Notes: generated by a model not told the origin, from the sequence alone. DNA of 64,000 nucleotides from Evernia prunastri (GCA_003184365.1 NKYR01000021.1:309232-373231); one strand, 5' to 3'. Positions 23,594 to 36,041 are shown, counted from the first letter of the stretch. Numbers and translations: made by a program.

Positions 23594-24906
23594 ATGGCGA
23601 ACTTCGCTGCTCTTCCAAACGAGCTCATTCGAGAGATTCTCCATTTCGTCCAGCCCGAGGATCTGGAGAACTTTGCGCAACTATCCCCCAACGTCTTCCG
23701 GCTAGCTTCACCGTTCTTGGACGGGCATCGAGCTTTGATTCGCGAATATCATACAATACACAATAACAAAGATCCTGGCTCAATCGCGACCCTCTTGAGT
23801 ACCGTCATCGCCAATCCGCGTATTCGCTCTTACGTGAAGAAGGTGGAGCTTGGTCAGCTGAGGGAGTCCACGGCGGGGTCAGATCCAGCAAACGTGTACA
23901 CCAAACAAGAACTCGAGATCTTCATAAAGGCCGCGCTAGAAAGCGAGTGTTTACAGAGACCATCTGAAGAAGAGATCTTGGATGAGAGTGAATTCTGGTC
24001 CACAGCCATCCAAGATGGGAACGAAGACATTTTGCTGGCCATTCTCCTGCCTCTTCTGCCAAATTTGGCAACCTTGTCAGTAGAAGCAGATTCTACACAA
24101 ATTGACTGGTATGACTCGCAATTGAACGAGCAGCATTTGCCAGAATACCAACGCTTTGCAAGCTCACGCACATCCGACTGAATCCTCGCGGCGGTCTTGA
24201 CGGCTACCATCTCCATGAGATACAAAAGTTCTGTGCGTTGCCGTCTGTTAGGGTACTTACAGCGCCAAAAGCGCATGGAGTGGGAACCTTACACCAATTA
24301 TTGCCCGACGCGAGCTCGGATGTGACTCATCTGAAGCTATGGGAAAGCTGTGTGGACTCCAAAATACTTTACGAGTTTCTCCGAGGGTTTCCAAAGCTCC
24401 AGTCGTTCACATATTCATTCGACGACCTCGACGACCCACCTCAAGGGGCTATATACGATCCATTTCTAATCAGAAGCAGCTTGCTGGCACACTGTAAGGC
24501 TACGCTACAGAGCTTGACATTGCTGGCCCCAGGCTGTAAGCAACGGTCTTTCATGGGTTCACTAAGAGACTTTGAAACGCTTAAGGAAATCTACACAGAA
24601 TGGTCTTTCCTCATATCGATAGACATAAACGGTGGTGGACCAAAGCTCAACCAAAACTCACCTGCATCGCTCGTGCGGCTGAAGATACACGATAGTAAAG
24701 GCCGCGAAAAGTCTCGGTACGAGACGGTCATCAAGAGTGCTCAATACGCCAGGGAGCATCGCCTGGAGAAACTGAAGTTTCTGGTTTTTGGAGGTACCCA
24801 GGTTGGATGGTCGCTAGAAACTGTTGATCACGGTTTGAAGAAGACGTGCTTGAACATGGGGATTACTCTGATATTTTCTCCGTACGCGCCGCAAAGTAGC
24901 GATTAG
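23594..24906 (+). pseudogene. F-box/LRR-like protein gene with a single-base frame break
   Basis: ATG 23594 starts ANFAALPNELIREILHFVQ and EDLENFAQLSPNVF, a standard fungal F-box. The frame ends at a stop at 24179..24181. From about 24150 the next frame carries on smoothly with TLCKLTHIRLNPRGGLDGYH and runs to the stop at 24906, with leucine-rich stretches such as LRGFPKLQSFTYSF. I tested the possible donors and acceptors around the switch, and none gives an intron with a matching phase and no stop. One missing base near 24150 explains the break. Intact, it would be a ~437-residue SCF adapter. It could be a recent pseudogene or an assembly error. Confidence 0.6.
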
Positions 24907-24911
24907 TCTTT

Positions 24912-25363
24912 CCTTTTACAAAAAGCTATCTCCTTCTTATGCTGAAAGGTTGCATGGCCTGAAAGCCGAACACAAGGCCAGCACGGGCGTTACGAGCGTC
25001 CACCCCGTTGTGCGAACGCACTCTGTTACGGGGGAGAAGTGCCTCTTCGTCAACCCTCTATGTGCGTCATTATCAACCGGCGTCCTCGATCCCTACATCT
25101 GACAATGGGCTTATCTCTCTCAGACACCAAGCAGATCATCGGCTTCAAGCAAGAAGAAAGCGACGCTCTGCTCAAGTTCCTCTTCGAGCATCTCGCCTAT
25201 TCCCAAGACTGTCAGGCCCGGGTCCAGTGGACTTAGGACACTGTCGTCATCTTCGACGTAGGTACGCCTCTTGTCGGCACCTGACACCTTGCGCTGACCG
25301 CTCCTGCCCTCAAAGAACAGAGCCACGGCCCACTCGGCCATCTTCGACTTTGTCGATGTACGT

Positions 25364-25395
<32 letters not shown>

Positions 25396-25539
25396 TCTCC
25401 TCAATTTCACTGCCCCCGTTCCCTCATCCCGGCACTGATAGACAACGGATAGGATCAACGCCGCCATCTCGCACGCGTGTCGCCGGCAGCGGAGAAGCCT
25501 TACGATACGCCTTTCCACGAGACGTTGGGGAATCAGTAA
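24912..25539 (+). pseudogene. C-terminal remnant of a TauD/TfdA-type dioxygenase
   Basis: The sequence begins abruptly about 6 bp after the F-box stop and encodes only the C-terminal half of an alpha-ketoglutarate-dependent taurine dioxygenase-like enzyme. Segments: 24912..25061 (KKLSPSYAERLHGLKAEH, then HPVVRTHSVTGEK), 25124..25257 (TKQIIGFKQEESDALLKFLF), 25316..25357 (RATAHSAIFDFVD, the distal iron histidine) and 25453..25539 (RRHLARVSPAAEKPYDTPF, stop). The introns of 62, 58 and 95 nt keep good ends. There are two defects: the N-terminal half with the HxD pair is absent, and an in-frame TAG sits at 25234..25236, a C-to-T change from a Gln codon if ancestral. A complete but different TauD gene lies at 50546..51788. 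Confidence 0.75.
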
Positions 25540-26600
25540 AGGAGTCTATGGTCTCGGTGGCGATTATGGAGCCCTTCGATGTCGCTCGCTCGGGGAGAGA
25601 GGATCAGGGTGGAGAAGCTTGGGGGAGGGGGGGGTAATCAAAGGCAGGAATCTCTGAATGAGTAGCATTCTACAACTACAGGTTCTCATGGCTGCATACT
25701 CAACATATCCGGTTGCTCAAATCTGAATGTCAAGTCAAGTACACGTACCTCCATCTTCCTACATTACTGCATTGGTCGCCACTCTTGCAGAGAGTAATAT
25801 AGCGTGGTAACATCTCTTGCGAGCCCGGTTTTGAGACAGGCTTGTATTGTAAGCACGTAGTTCTATTTACTCAGTAGAGTTGACCCTTTGAGATATATCG
25901 TAGTGACTGAGAGAGGAAGAGATAATACCGCTAATAGTTCGTGGTCCGCTTTGGTGAGTATAGACGTTATGGTAAGCTTCGATTAAGATCTTTTACAATG
26001 TAGAAATAGAAGGCATAGAAGGAGACAATCACGGAAACAATAGCGGCAGACTGAAAGAGAACGGAAGTGACAGTGGTTTGTGGCAACAACTTGACAGTCA
26101 AAGACTAAGAGTTGACAACAATGATAACACGAGAGGATAAGTTGAAGTTTTTGTCCGAAAGGTTTCTTCAGCGCTACAAATATTCGAGGAACTCCCTGAT
26201 TAGTAAAGTAGTTTACTAGATAGGCGTATTAAGCAATCAATCAATCAATCAATCACAATGTAGAAATGGCTATTATGTGTAAGAACTTTGTTATCAACGC
26301 GCGCTCGTACGATCAGCTGATTACATTGATTAATAGATATATAGCCCCCAAAATGAAACAATACAAAAGTCTCATCATCGTTCTCGTCGCTTGTTCCAAA
26401 ATGTTAACTCAAGTACATCACCATACATTATGTATTTACATCATAGGCAGCCAAGGACCATGGGTACGTTGCTGTTGTGATACTGTGTATCCAACGGGTC
26501 CGTGAAGAGTGGTCAATGATGCAGTCTTGCCATCTCAACGAGCGCCGGCCCCTACTGAGTGAAGCTATCGGCGCAGTAGGTCATTCACCGTGGTATCTTT
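25540..26600. other. Intergenic, convergent
   Basis: About 1 kb of AT-rich sequence with a (caat)n microsatellite and two copies of a short motif around acaatgtagaaat (25996 and 26255). No supported coding frame. It is probably the 3' flank of the DUF726 gene. Confidence 0.5.
26234..26254. repeat. (caat)n microsatellite
   Basis: Five consecutive caat units plus one base, in non-coding sequence. Confidence 0.9.
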
Positions 26601-29600
26601 TCACCACCACTTGGACTTCCCCAACTGCCCCACGCCCTCGGAGACTCCAGAGGCGGCAGCGCTACCGGCAGAAGCTGCAGCACCACCCGCAGCGGCACCA
26701 GCTCCCATAGCACCCTTGCCAGCGTCGCCAACGGTATTCGCAGCGGTCGACGCATAACCTTTGCCCTTCTCGTCCTCGCCTGTCTCTTCCCCTGTTTCTT
26801 CACCACCGTCCGAGTTCGAACTGGCTGAGTCCGAGTAGTGGGATTGCGAAACTTTGATGGTGCTTTCAGTATCTTCGGAGCCGGCGTCTTCTTCGGTTTC
26901 GTCAACGAAGGGATCATCTGCTCCTTCTTTCTTGGGGGTCCTCTCTTTCGGCTTGTTATCTCTGTCCTGTTTCTCTCCTCCAGGTGTCCGGAACTCTTCT
27001 TCTTCTTCTTCTTCTTCTTCTTCTTTCGTGTCATCATCTGGTTGGATTTCATCTTCTTCCTTTTCTTTGCCCTTCCCTTTGCCGGACTTTTGTTTAGAGT
27101 CATCTTGCTCCTTCTCTTCCCCCTTAGCCGTGCCTCCACCGACCGCGTTTGCCGCTCCACCAACGCCCTTACCAAGGAAAGAAGCCCCAGATGTTACACC
27201 CGAAGCTGCTCCGCTGGCCATATCACCAACTTTACCTCCTGCATCTCCTCCCAGGCCCTGCGAATTGGGGACGTATTTCTGTGCTCCAGCGGCAGCACTA
27301 TTTACGGTTGATCCCGCCTTGGAAGCCGCGTTTGTAGCAGAGCTAGCGGTACCGCTAAATGAATCAGCAACATTGGATGGAGCGGTGGCGGGGTCAGTGG
27401 TTGACTCTTCAGCCTTGGATTTCAAGTCGATGGCAGTACTGGTTCCTTCGGAAGCTGCTTTCTGTGCATCTTCGGCCGCTTGCTTGGTTTCCTCTGTTGC
27501 CTCCTTGGGCGTTTCCTTCACATCATCCGTTGCTTGTTGGGTTTTCCCCATGGTGTCTTTTGCCGTTTCTTTGACATCGCCTGCTGTCTTTTCAGCCTGT
27601 TTAGTCGCCTCTTGTGGCGTTTCCTTTGCACTATCGGTGGCTTTCTTGACCTTCTTCTCGGCGTCTTTGGGAGCTGCTTTTGGTTCAGATGGTTTGGAAC
27701 TCCCATACCCGAAGTGCGGGAGATAGCTACTATAGCCGGCAGATTTCTTCTCTGCGTCACTTGCCTTATCTTGGGCTTTACCCGCGGCTTTGCCGGCTGA
27801 CTCTGTTGCTTTGTTTGGAGCTTTCTCAGTGACTCCCTTTGCTTTCGCTGATCCACTTGGAGCTCTTTTAGGGGCTGCTGGTTTACCTTTCTTCGACGAT
27901 CCTCCCAGGCCGAATGATGGGATGTAGCTCGTTACACCGCCAGCTGATTCTGTAGCCTTACCAGCCTGCTCTTGGCCCTTTTCCGCTACCTTCTTTGGGT
28001 CCGTGGTAGCGTCTTCAACTGTCTTCTGAGCGTCGCTCGCGACATCACCCACTTGCTTTTTCGTTCCTGTTGTTGTCCTTGACAATGTCTTTGAGGGATC
28101 TTTTGCAGTCTCTTGGGCTGTCTCTTTTGCATTCGTGGCCGCTTGACTTGGGTCCTTTGTAGCTCCTGCAAGCCTCTTCTGCGCGCTCTCTGTCCTCTTT
28201 AGTGCAGGTCCCGCCAGCTTACCCAAAGATTTTCTCGCACTATCGGTCTTCTTTAAGGGTGGCTTGACAGCTTTGCCGACGTCTTGCTGAAGTTTTTGCG
28301 TTGGCTTTCCAACGTCGCCGGCAGCATCTGTTCTCTTGCCAGCTGTTCCAAATCCAGGAATGTAGCTGGTCGGTATATAGCCAGCAGCTGTTGCAAGATA
28401 ACCAGTAGGCGCTGCGGATGATGCTGTGGATTGTGCTTGAGCGAGTTTGCCGTCGGCAGTGACCTGGCCTTCAACACCCCCTGAGCGAGACAGGTACGTG
28501 GCTTCCTTGGCGCGCTGCAGCAGTGATTTCGTGGCTGCATCGGCAGTCTTATTTGCAGTTTTGCTGGTATCAGCAACTGCGCCTTGAGGGTTCGTAGCTG
28601 CGTCTTTGACATCGCCTGTAGATGGGACTGATGGACGCGATATGTACAGCTGTTCGACGGCCCACTGCATGAGACCTTTCTGCGTCTTCGCCTCGACCTC
28701 TTTCTCCATGGCCGCGGCCTGTTTGTCCGCGTCTGCATCGCTGATATTCTTGACCTTGTCTGAAGGTTCTTTGCCGCCGGAGAATTCTTTGCCATCCAGT
28801 CCAATGCGCTTTCCGTATTTGTTATAGAGTTCTTTGCCAAGTCCTTTGCCACTGGCTTTCTCATATACTTCTCCGGCTTGTTTGATGTAGGTCTGTTTCT
28901 TCTCTTCTTCCACAATCTTTTCGAAAGCCTCGGCTTCTTTATCGACCTCTTTCTTGTCGAGGTCTTCAAAGCCAATTTTCTGTAGTATACTTCCTACCAG
29001 ATACCTAGAGGGCAATTGTAAGTCAGCATTCCTCTTCTGGCTTCAACATCTCAGTTGAGTGGGAGGTCTCAGTAGAAGGGTGAAGTCCTTGCTCCAAGGA
29101 CGAGACTCGTAGCTCAGGTAACGATATCAGTTTAGGCGTATCTGCCCAGAAATTACATACCTGTACTTCAGATGCCCGTTGACTGTCTCGCTTACGTCGA
29201 CATTCTCCACTCCTAGAAGGCCAGAGACTGGCATGAGACCCGCGACTCCGTACTGAATGCTTGAGGTCCGGTAAAGGAAAGCTAAAATGTAGTCGTTCTC
29301 CGAATATACATTGACAAGTCGACCACTCACAGCTGTGCGCATAATGCGCCAGGTGCTGACATCACTGGGTATAGGGGAGCCGATCAACACTGCGGATTCG
29401 ACCAGTCCAAAAGCCTTTCGCTCAGCCAGAGAAGTTAGGCAGGACCAGATCACGCGCGCTCCCAATGAATATCCTATTAGAGTCACAGGTCGTTCGCCTT
29501 GGGCGCGGTTTATGAGAAGGTCGGCTAGCACTTTCCCAGCTTTGTCTGCACGAGTTTTGGCCAAGCTGAAGGGATTGTCAACCACGCGAGCGACCTTCAC

Positions 29601-31921
29601 GATGGCCATGGGCCACATTGCTGACATCATTTCGGCGAAAACAGTCCGCTGGATCATGGCAGACTGGGCATAACCGTACGCTGCGCTGGAAACCATGGTA
29701 TCAATGCTTTGTCCCAGATTCATCAACGCCTCGAGCTCGAAGCGGAGGGCAAATACTTCGGCAGTAGGCTTCAGGACACGCCATGGTGTCACAACTTCTT
29801 CCTTCTCGAGTAGCCAACCAGAGATCGCGATAATTACGCGAAGGCGCCGAGTGTCAGTAGCCGCTTCGATGGATTCGTCATGCTCTTTACGCTCACCATG
29901 GACGGGAAGGAAGGCAAAATCTTGCACCTCTGCTGAGATATTTTGCATCATTTCGCCGGTCATGCGCCCACCGTAAGCTCCAAACAGACTGCCGACCAGA
30001 TAGGTGCTGCCAGCAACAGTGCCAAGGTACCCTGCTGCGGCGGTAGCCCCGAGACCTAGGCCGGTCATCACGCTGCCAACACCTGCTGCCATCTGTCCGA
30101 ATCGCACAGTATCAGGAATCTGCTTTCCAAAACAGCAAGGAGCCTTACCATGGGAGCAGCCATGCCGCCTGAAAGCCCCACAACGGCTGCGCCGGCTATC
30201 TGCGCAAGCCTTATCTTCCACTTGCGCGAGTTCTCGCTTTCTTCTGAGGTCCTTTTTAAGAGCTCCTGGTCTGCCTGAATTTGTTTAGCAGCCTCCAGCA
30301 AACCTTTCGCCGTCTTCTCTTCGTCATCGCGCAGATAGTTGAGACCAAGCTTCAAGCTTGATGCAAGGTATAGAAGTAGCACTCGTGATGCAGCGTTATA
30401 GTGTTCTAAACTCAGAAGTATCAGTAGTATCGAGTGGAGGACGAGTGTGCGCTTCTGCATCGGCAATTTTGTAAGCGGTGTTTGGATCCGAGGAAACAAT
30501 TGTTCAAGTTTTGGTGGTTTGTATTCCCCCTGTTTTGCCCCGGTGTCGATTTTTTGGACCGGTCTTTCTTCTGATATTGGGGTAGTCGTAGGCTTTGCTC
30601 CCTGGGTTGAGGCCTTTTCTTTCTGTTTAGACGTAGTTGCCTTCGAGTTGACCGCTTCGCCCACGCGTTGTATGACGATTTCCCGCCACTCATCAAACCA
30701 TTGAAGGGCGTTCTTCTTCAACTCTTTGACTTTTGGTGTCGCTAGCTCTTTCTCCCGTTCCTCGCGTGCCTTGTTCTCCTTGTCATATTCACCAACATCG
30801 ACCGTGCCGGGATCGTAGTCTAGGTTTGCAATCTTGTCTTCCTCACTCTGACCTTCTTGACTAAGGTCTTTCAACGTAGCTGCAGCGTCAAAGTTGCTCT
30901 CAATGGTCTTTCGCATTGTCTCAGCAATGCTCGCAACAAGCAGGGTGAGGTCTGCCCGCTCAGACTCTGACAAGAAAGACTTGAGATCCTTCTCTTCCTC
31001 CGCAACTTTATGTGCTGGTGTATCTTCATCCTCTTTTTTTATATCCTTCTTCTTCTGGCCGGTAGAGGTAGACTTTGTAGTAGATGCAGAGGATTTGCGC
31101 GCCGCCAACGAGGGTCTCCTTGGTTGAGAAGACGCTGGCGACTCATCACTCGTCTTTTTTGGGCCTAATTTTGGTGGCTTTGGTTTCTGAGCTGTGTCTG
31201 TTGGCTTATTTGCGGATGCTGACTGGTTGCGCGGTGCCGCGGAAGGTTCGCGTGCTGGCGACGGCGCTGAAGATGGGTCATCTGTCTTATTGGATGGGAG
31301 CTTCGGAGGCTTTGATTTCTCGACTGTGTTTGCGGGCTGGGCGGCGGGCGTAGATTCTTGGCGAGGAGCTGCAGATGGTCTTCGTGCTGGGGACGGCGCC
31401 GTAGAGTTTGTTCGTTTGACCGCGGCGTTCGACGCCTTGCGAGGTGCCAGGGAAGGCTTGCGACCTTGAGTGGCGTCTGTAGCTTTGGAAGTGGGAACAG
31501 ATGCTTTACGCGGTGCTGTGGAGGGCCTACGCTCCGCAGAAGGCGCTGGGGACTCAGCTGGCTTGGTGGTAGAAGTTGAGGCCTTGCTCGGTGCTAGGGA
31601 TGGCTTGCGCTCAGGAGCGGCATTGCTAGGCTTGGCCGCAGCGCTTGATGTCGTGGAAGCGGCCTGAGCGGGTTTTGATTGTTTTGGAGGCACGGAATCC
31701 GCATTGCTCTGCTTCGGTTGGGGCTTAGGTATATCTTTCTTGGGTTGGGCGGTAGTTGACTTGGCTGGTGTAGGGGCGGATTTGGTAGTTGAGGACTTTG
31801 AGGGCGTTGTTGTAGGCTTCTTGGACGCGGAGGTCTGCTTGCTTGTTGTGGAAGAAGAAGAAGAAGAAGGATTGGTCTTCTTAGGAGGTAGCTTAGGAAT
31901 CTTCTTTTTTGGTTCGGGCAT
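26601..31921 (-). CDS. DUF726 alpha/beta-hydrolase with disordered N-terminus and LEA-like tail
   Basis: Three exons: 31921..30149, 30092..29161 and 29004..26601, giving 1702 residues. Residues 1-~300 are Lys/Pro/Ser/Thr-rich and disordered. The middle has hydrophobic segments (GGMAAPM joined to MAAGVGSVMTGLGLG) and the DUF726/TMCO4-type hydrolase, with nucleophile elbow IGYSLGARV (Ser about 800), SENDYILAFLYR and NGHLKYR. The second intron is 156 nt (29160..29005, GTATGT to CTAG). Splicing it joins KYR to YLVGSILQKIGFEDL, the usual end of the domain. If it is not spliced, a stop at 29127 ends the protein at 912 residues. Exon 3 encodes ~800 residues of Ala/Lys/Asp/Thr-rich, LEA-like repeats (DAAGKA and ATDSAKE types), a poly-Glu run and a Gly/Ala-rich end. 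A membrane-associated lipase-like role is known for DUF726; the tail suggests stress protection or scaffolding. Confidence 0.85.
26998..27025. repeat. Trinucleotide (ctt)n run coding poly-Glu
   Basis: A run of ctt units inside exon 3 of the DUF726-LEA gene encodes about nine consecutive glutamates on the minus strand. A similar gaa run near 31853..31871 encodes serines at the N-terminus. Confidence 0.85.
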
Positions 31922-33379
31922 GGTTTCAAAAGTTCAATAATGTGTGCGGTATGTAGGTAGAGTACCTTACCTTACTCTATGGTTGATGGAATGTGGCTGT
32001 GGCTGAAGCTGCAAGAAAATCCAAAATCCCTACTCAAGCCGGTTTTTAATATCCGGAAACTAAATAGACCTGAATATGTTCAACTCAGGATATCTCCCCA
32101 CCAACAACAGCTACAATAAAACTTTCAGCTGGAATAATATAGTTTATAGCCAGTGCTATAAATCTCATAGCGAATACTTTTTCGAAAATTGAAAGATACT
32201 GGAGTCATCAGAGTATACATGAAGTCGGAAAATCTTCGGCTGTCCGGATATTAAGAACCGGCTTGAGTAAGTACTCTAAAGGGGTCCTTTCCAAGGAAGT
32301 GGCAGTGCGGGGTCGTTACATAAACGCGTGACGCGCCTGCCAAAATGATATCATACTTTACTTTACAGTACATCTTAGTCATCATACTATACTACCTTTC
32401 ACCAAGCCCACAGAGTACAGACCGATGACATACTACTATTCATGACTTGATTTAACTTGTTACTATCCTTATTGTCATTACTACAGTCGAAGTACTCGTC
32501 AACTCCCCTTAGGCAGGGGAGAGAGTTCAAAGCTCGTAACTTGTAGCTCCTCTGTGACCCCGAGGAAATTACTCGTACTCCATCTTACTAGGAAAACAGT
32601 GCTAGAATGACTGTGTGCTCCTTTCTCGACTACGATGTTGTATGAGGGGAATTGCAAAACATAAAATCTAGAAAAGTTCAGGCTCATGACTCTGATGATG
32701 CCTCGTGCCTCATCTAGTCGCTTGGGATATTCCGTATAATCTTCGTGTACGCGAGTAGCTAACTAACAATTCTCTACGTCCAAGAAGTTCTCAGAGACAA
32801 TGTAGAAGAGAATCAAACTTCGCTTGACTTGGCATGTTAGAACCTCTTTTCTGCTCCGTCTCGCTGCCATTTGTAAATTTTCAGTGCGGCTGTGACTCAA
32901 AGTCGAGCACGGTTTTAAACCATTTACTCATCGTATCATCTGGTGGGCTAGCAAGTCACAATTCAGTATGCCAGCCAAATGGATAGGTTCCTCCGTGCTA
33001 TGTTTTTCGTTGAAATCTCTCGACAATTCAGCGATAAGAGATGGCTGAACTTGAGGAGAGAAGAGTAACAAAGGGAAATCATCGGGAGATCGGTGAATCG
33101 CCTGAAGTTTAAAACCACAAGTAGGCTGCCAATCTCCGGGCTTCCACGTTAATACCCCATATGGACCAGGAATATGCAGTCGGGTGTTGTTTTCGTCGTT
33201 ATCGTTCTATTGTGACCTTGAAAACTGTTTAAAGTCTTCTCTCCTACCGGTATTTTATAACATCCTGCGCTCTTCTCAGGACAAGCTTTATTCCCAAACT
33301 CCAGAAGAAGCCCAACAAAGCTGTTCGTCTAGCATCACTTAGACCGTCAGCAACCAATTGGATACCAAGGACGCCAAAC
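31922..33379. other. Divergent intergenic region, AT-rich
   Basis: About 1.45 kb between two divergently transcribed genes. It is AT-rich and has no supported open frame. It should hold both promoters. Confidence 0.5.
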
Positions 33380-34243
33380 ATGTACTCGGTCGGATCGATA
33401 CCCAGGAAGGGAGAAGCAATGTTTGCCGACGTAGATATCAATGCAGGCGTTCGTATACTGGAAGACAGGTTAATTTTATGGATCCCAGATAGCACGATTA
33501 ACGAAAACCTTTCTGAACAGATAAGCAATCTCTTGGAGCGGCTGCCTCCAGACCAGCAGCGACTATTTGAGGCCTTGCAATGCCCGGACCACTCCGATCG
33601 GTCGCGTCTGGTCAGCAAATTCTTAGCGAACCGTTTTGATCTGCCAGAAGGGGGGTCAGGAGTATTTTGGTTCGCATCGCGCATCAACCACTCTTGCTCT
33701 CCGAACGCCTATGCATCATGGAACAGAAATCTCCGTTTGACGGTCCACGCTATCGTGGACATCTTGGCAGACGAGGAGATAACGATCAGCTACGTCCTTC
33801 CATACTACTCGGTGGAAAACCGCCTGGCATTGTTGCGAGATCACTACGGATTTGACTGCATTTGTCCAATTCGTAATCTAGCAACCCCAGAGGGCTTACG
33901 CGGTGAGCAGGTCCGTAGAAGTATGGAGGCTCTCCATCGGGCCGCCGACAGATGCAACGAGAATCCTAGCGACAATGGTGAACAAGAGCAACGATTCATC
34001 GAGGAATTCATCCAATTAACAGAGGAACAGCGAATGACTGGCCAATTCCTCTCGCGCATGTATCGCCGGGCGAAGCAATATAATGAGAACTGGGGACCAG
34101 TACGAGTGATGGTGGAGTATGCGGTGAAGGAACATGAGACAAATACGCGGCTCCTTGGGGAGGAGCACGACATGACCGTGGACAGCGCAGGAAGTATGAG
34201 TGTAGTGGACGCTTTTGTTCGCATGTATGGGATGAATACTTAG
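33380..34243 (+). CDS. SET-domain protein
   Basis: A single-exon gene of 287 residues. The N-terminus IPRKGEAMFADVDINAGVRI is the start of the SET fold, where S-adenosylmethionine binds. The pseudoknot signature RINHSCSPNAYASW (about residues 100-113) and DEEITISYVLPYYS follow, then DHYGFDCICP, a post-SET-like Cys cluster. This is the arrangement of fungal SET/MYND-like (SMYD-type) lysine methyltransferases without a MYND finger. The C-terminal half is helical. The start at ATG 33380 leaves the SET domain almost at the N-terminus, so an upstream exon could be missing, though none is evident. The target protein is unknown. Confidence 0.85.
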   Translation: MYSVGSIPRKGEAMFADVDINAGVRILEDRLILWIPDSTINENLSEQISNLLERLPPDQQRLFEALQCPDHSDRSRLVSKFLANRFDLPEGGSGVFWFASRINHSCSPNAYASWNRNLRLTVHAIVDILADEEITISYVLPYYSVENRLALLRDHYGFDCICPIRNLATPEGLRGEQVRRSMEALHRAADRCNENPSDNGEQEQRFIEEFIQLTEEQRMTGQFLSRMYRRAKQYNENWGPVRVMVEYAVKEHETNTRLLGEEHDMTVDSAGSMSVVDAFVRMYGMNT

Positions 34244-36041
34244 ATGATGGTACGATATGCGAACAAAGACATTCTCAGACGGACTTCCAGCCGACAAAGC
34301 GGCGATTTCGCATGATCGAAACTTGAGAAAAGCCGGAAAGGCGTGGTTTTGAGATCCTAAACATGGTGTATCTGACCTGACGTATCAAACGTCAATAAAC
34401 ATCCATTTCAATCGAGGAAACTCGTGCCGATAGTAGTCTATGATGAGCTGCAATCCACGCTTGTGAGTGTGAACTGAGCTTAGATACTCTAATATGATTG
34501 AGAACAGACAATGGATAGAACGAGACCCATAGTTCGTGATGAATATATTCCGTGGGAATCTCTATTGTATGATATATTATGAGGAAAAGTATCACCCATC
34601 GCTCGCCACACGGAACGTAAGGAGATCCAGCATTGACGGACATAGACCACCCATTGCGGATGAAGACTATAACAATGATGAGATTCGATGGACTGTAACT
34701 CATAATGCCAACCATGGGCTTGGTAGCTGGAAAAAATCTTTCCCACGAAAGCTTTGGTCGAGGGTATTGAGCTGTGGACTGACTGTAAGTACTTATTAAA
34801 GCGATGCAGTGCGATGAACCTTCGCAGTCAAAGGGGTAGGCCCCGGAGTGAACGCATCAGCAAGCAACTATACATTCGACCTTACCTCTCGTTGAGCCAA
34901 AGCGTCATTCTGTCTCTTCTATCCTTGCCGATTCCTAGTCGCTACCTTATACCGTGTACGCAAGGAAGTTTCTTGATGCTTGAGTACGAAAGCGTACCTG
35001 TCCAGACCTGCTAGCCCCCACGCTACGGCGTCTTCATATGTTTGAATCTTTACATCAATTATGTGAACTGCTTATAGGTCTGATTATGAGACAGCTATCC
35101 AACAGTCTGAATAATCGCCACTACCGTGAACAGATTTCTGACCAAATGCTTGCTTCGGAAACTACAACCTTGTTCAATCAATAAAGTTTGACGTGCTTGT
35201 ACGATCTCATACTACCTGCAGCAGAATTGACAATGCCCTCTGATGTTTCCATACCATCGTTCCTAGTCCTGCTAAGTTTGCTCGTCACTAATTCAACTGC
35301 AACCTTTCAACGTCTCAGTATTAGCGGCCTCTTTACCGGTGCCACATAGAATTTCCAAACCTACCCGCTCCTCAGGGCATCAGATGATAGTATGACATCC
35401 GAGACACGATATTGTCTAGGTACCTAGCGCAATCTCCCCGCACGTCACCGGGCTCGCTTTTTCTAAGGACGGATTATAAAGTGTCACACAATCATCAAGT
35501 GCTCCGCAACAATGCCAATGGGTAGTAGCCATTACCCTCGGCTCAACTGACTCCTTGCGTGCAAAAAATTTCAAATAGCAATAACCGGGAACGGCCAATA
35601 CCTCTCCAGCGAGAATCAAAGGAAAAATGGGCTTGAGGTTGGCATCCATGCTTGAATGCCGGTGTAGCTTGTATGACAACCTCGCGGTGGATCAGCGCCG
35701 ACATGTGAATGCATGTGGCCCAATTAGATATGCTTTTGCAGCGTTGGGGTTCTCGTCCTTAGAGACCTTCTAATGTGTCAGTTATCACCTTAGAGAAACA
35801 TTGATAGAGGGTGTTCTTGCTTGGCTAAAAGCACTATCTCTTGAATCTCGGGAATGCCAATCTGGTCGCATTTCTTAACTTCCAGCCCGGCAAGCATTCG
35901 TTCAGGGACCCAACCGCGAAAGAGAACAGATGGCGTTGAGTCCTTTAGGGGGGTAGATACGGTGTTTTCAAAACAATTAACGACCCAGAGAAGCAAGAAT
36001 TGATAGGGAGCTTGGCTTGGAACAAGCAGCGAAGCAACGTT
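34244..36041. other. Intergenic, convergent, no gene seen
   Basis: About 1.8 kb between two convergent genes. The best frames (34392..34746 and 35416..35679, both minus) have no recognised motif and overlap other weak frames. Confidence 0.45.

Noticed and set aside
24109..24162. Possible short intron repairing the second F-box gene
   Set aside because: The donor GTATGA at 24109 was tested with each nearby AG. Each gives a wrong phase or creates a stop at the junction.
26838..27726. Plus-strand frames opposite the LEA-like tail
   Set aside because: Low-complexity Ser/Phe-rich shadows of the repetitive minus-strand exon.
29127..29127. Stop codon as the end of the DUF726 gene and a separate LEA gene after it
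   Set aside because: The downstream frame has no ATG, and a phase-matched intron restores the conserved end of the DUF726 domain. The stop is kept only as an intron-retention option.
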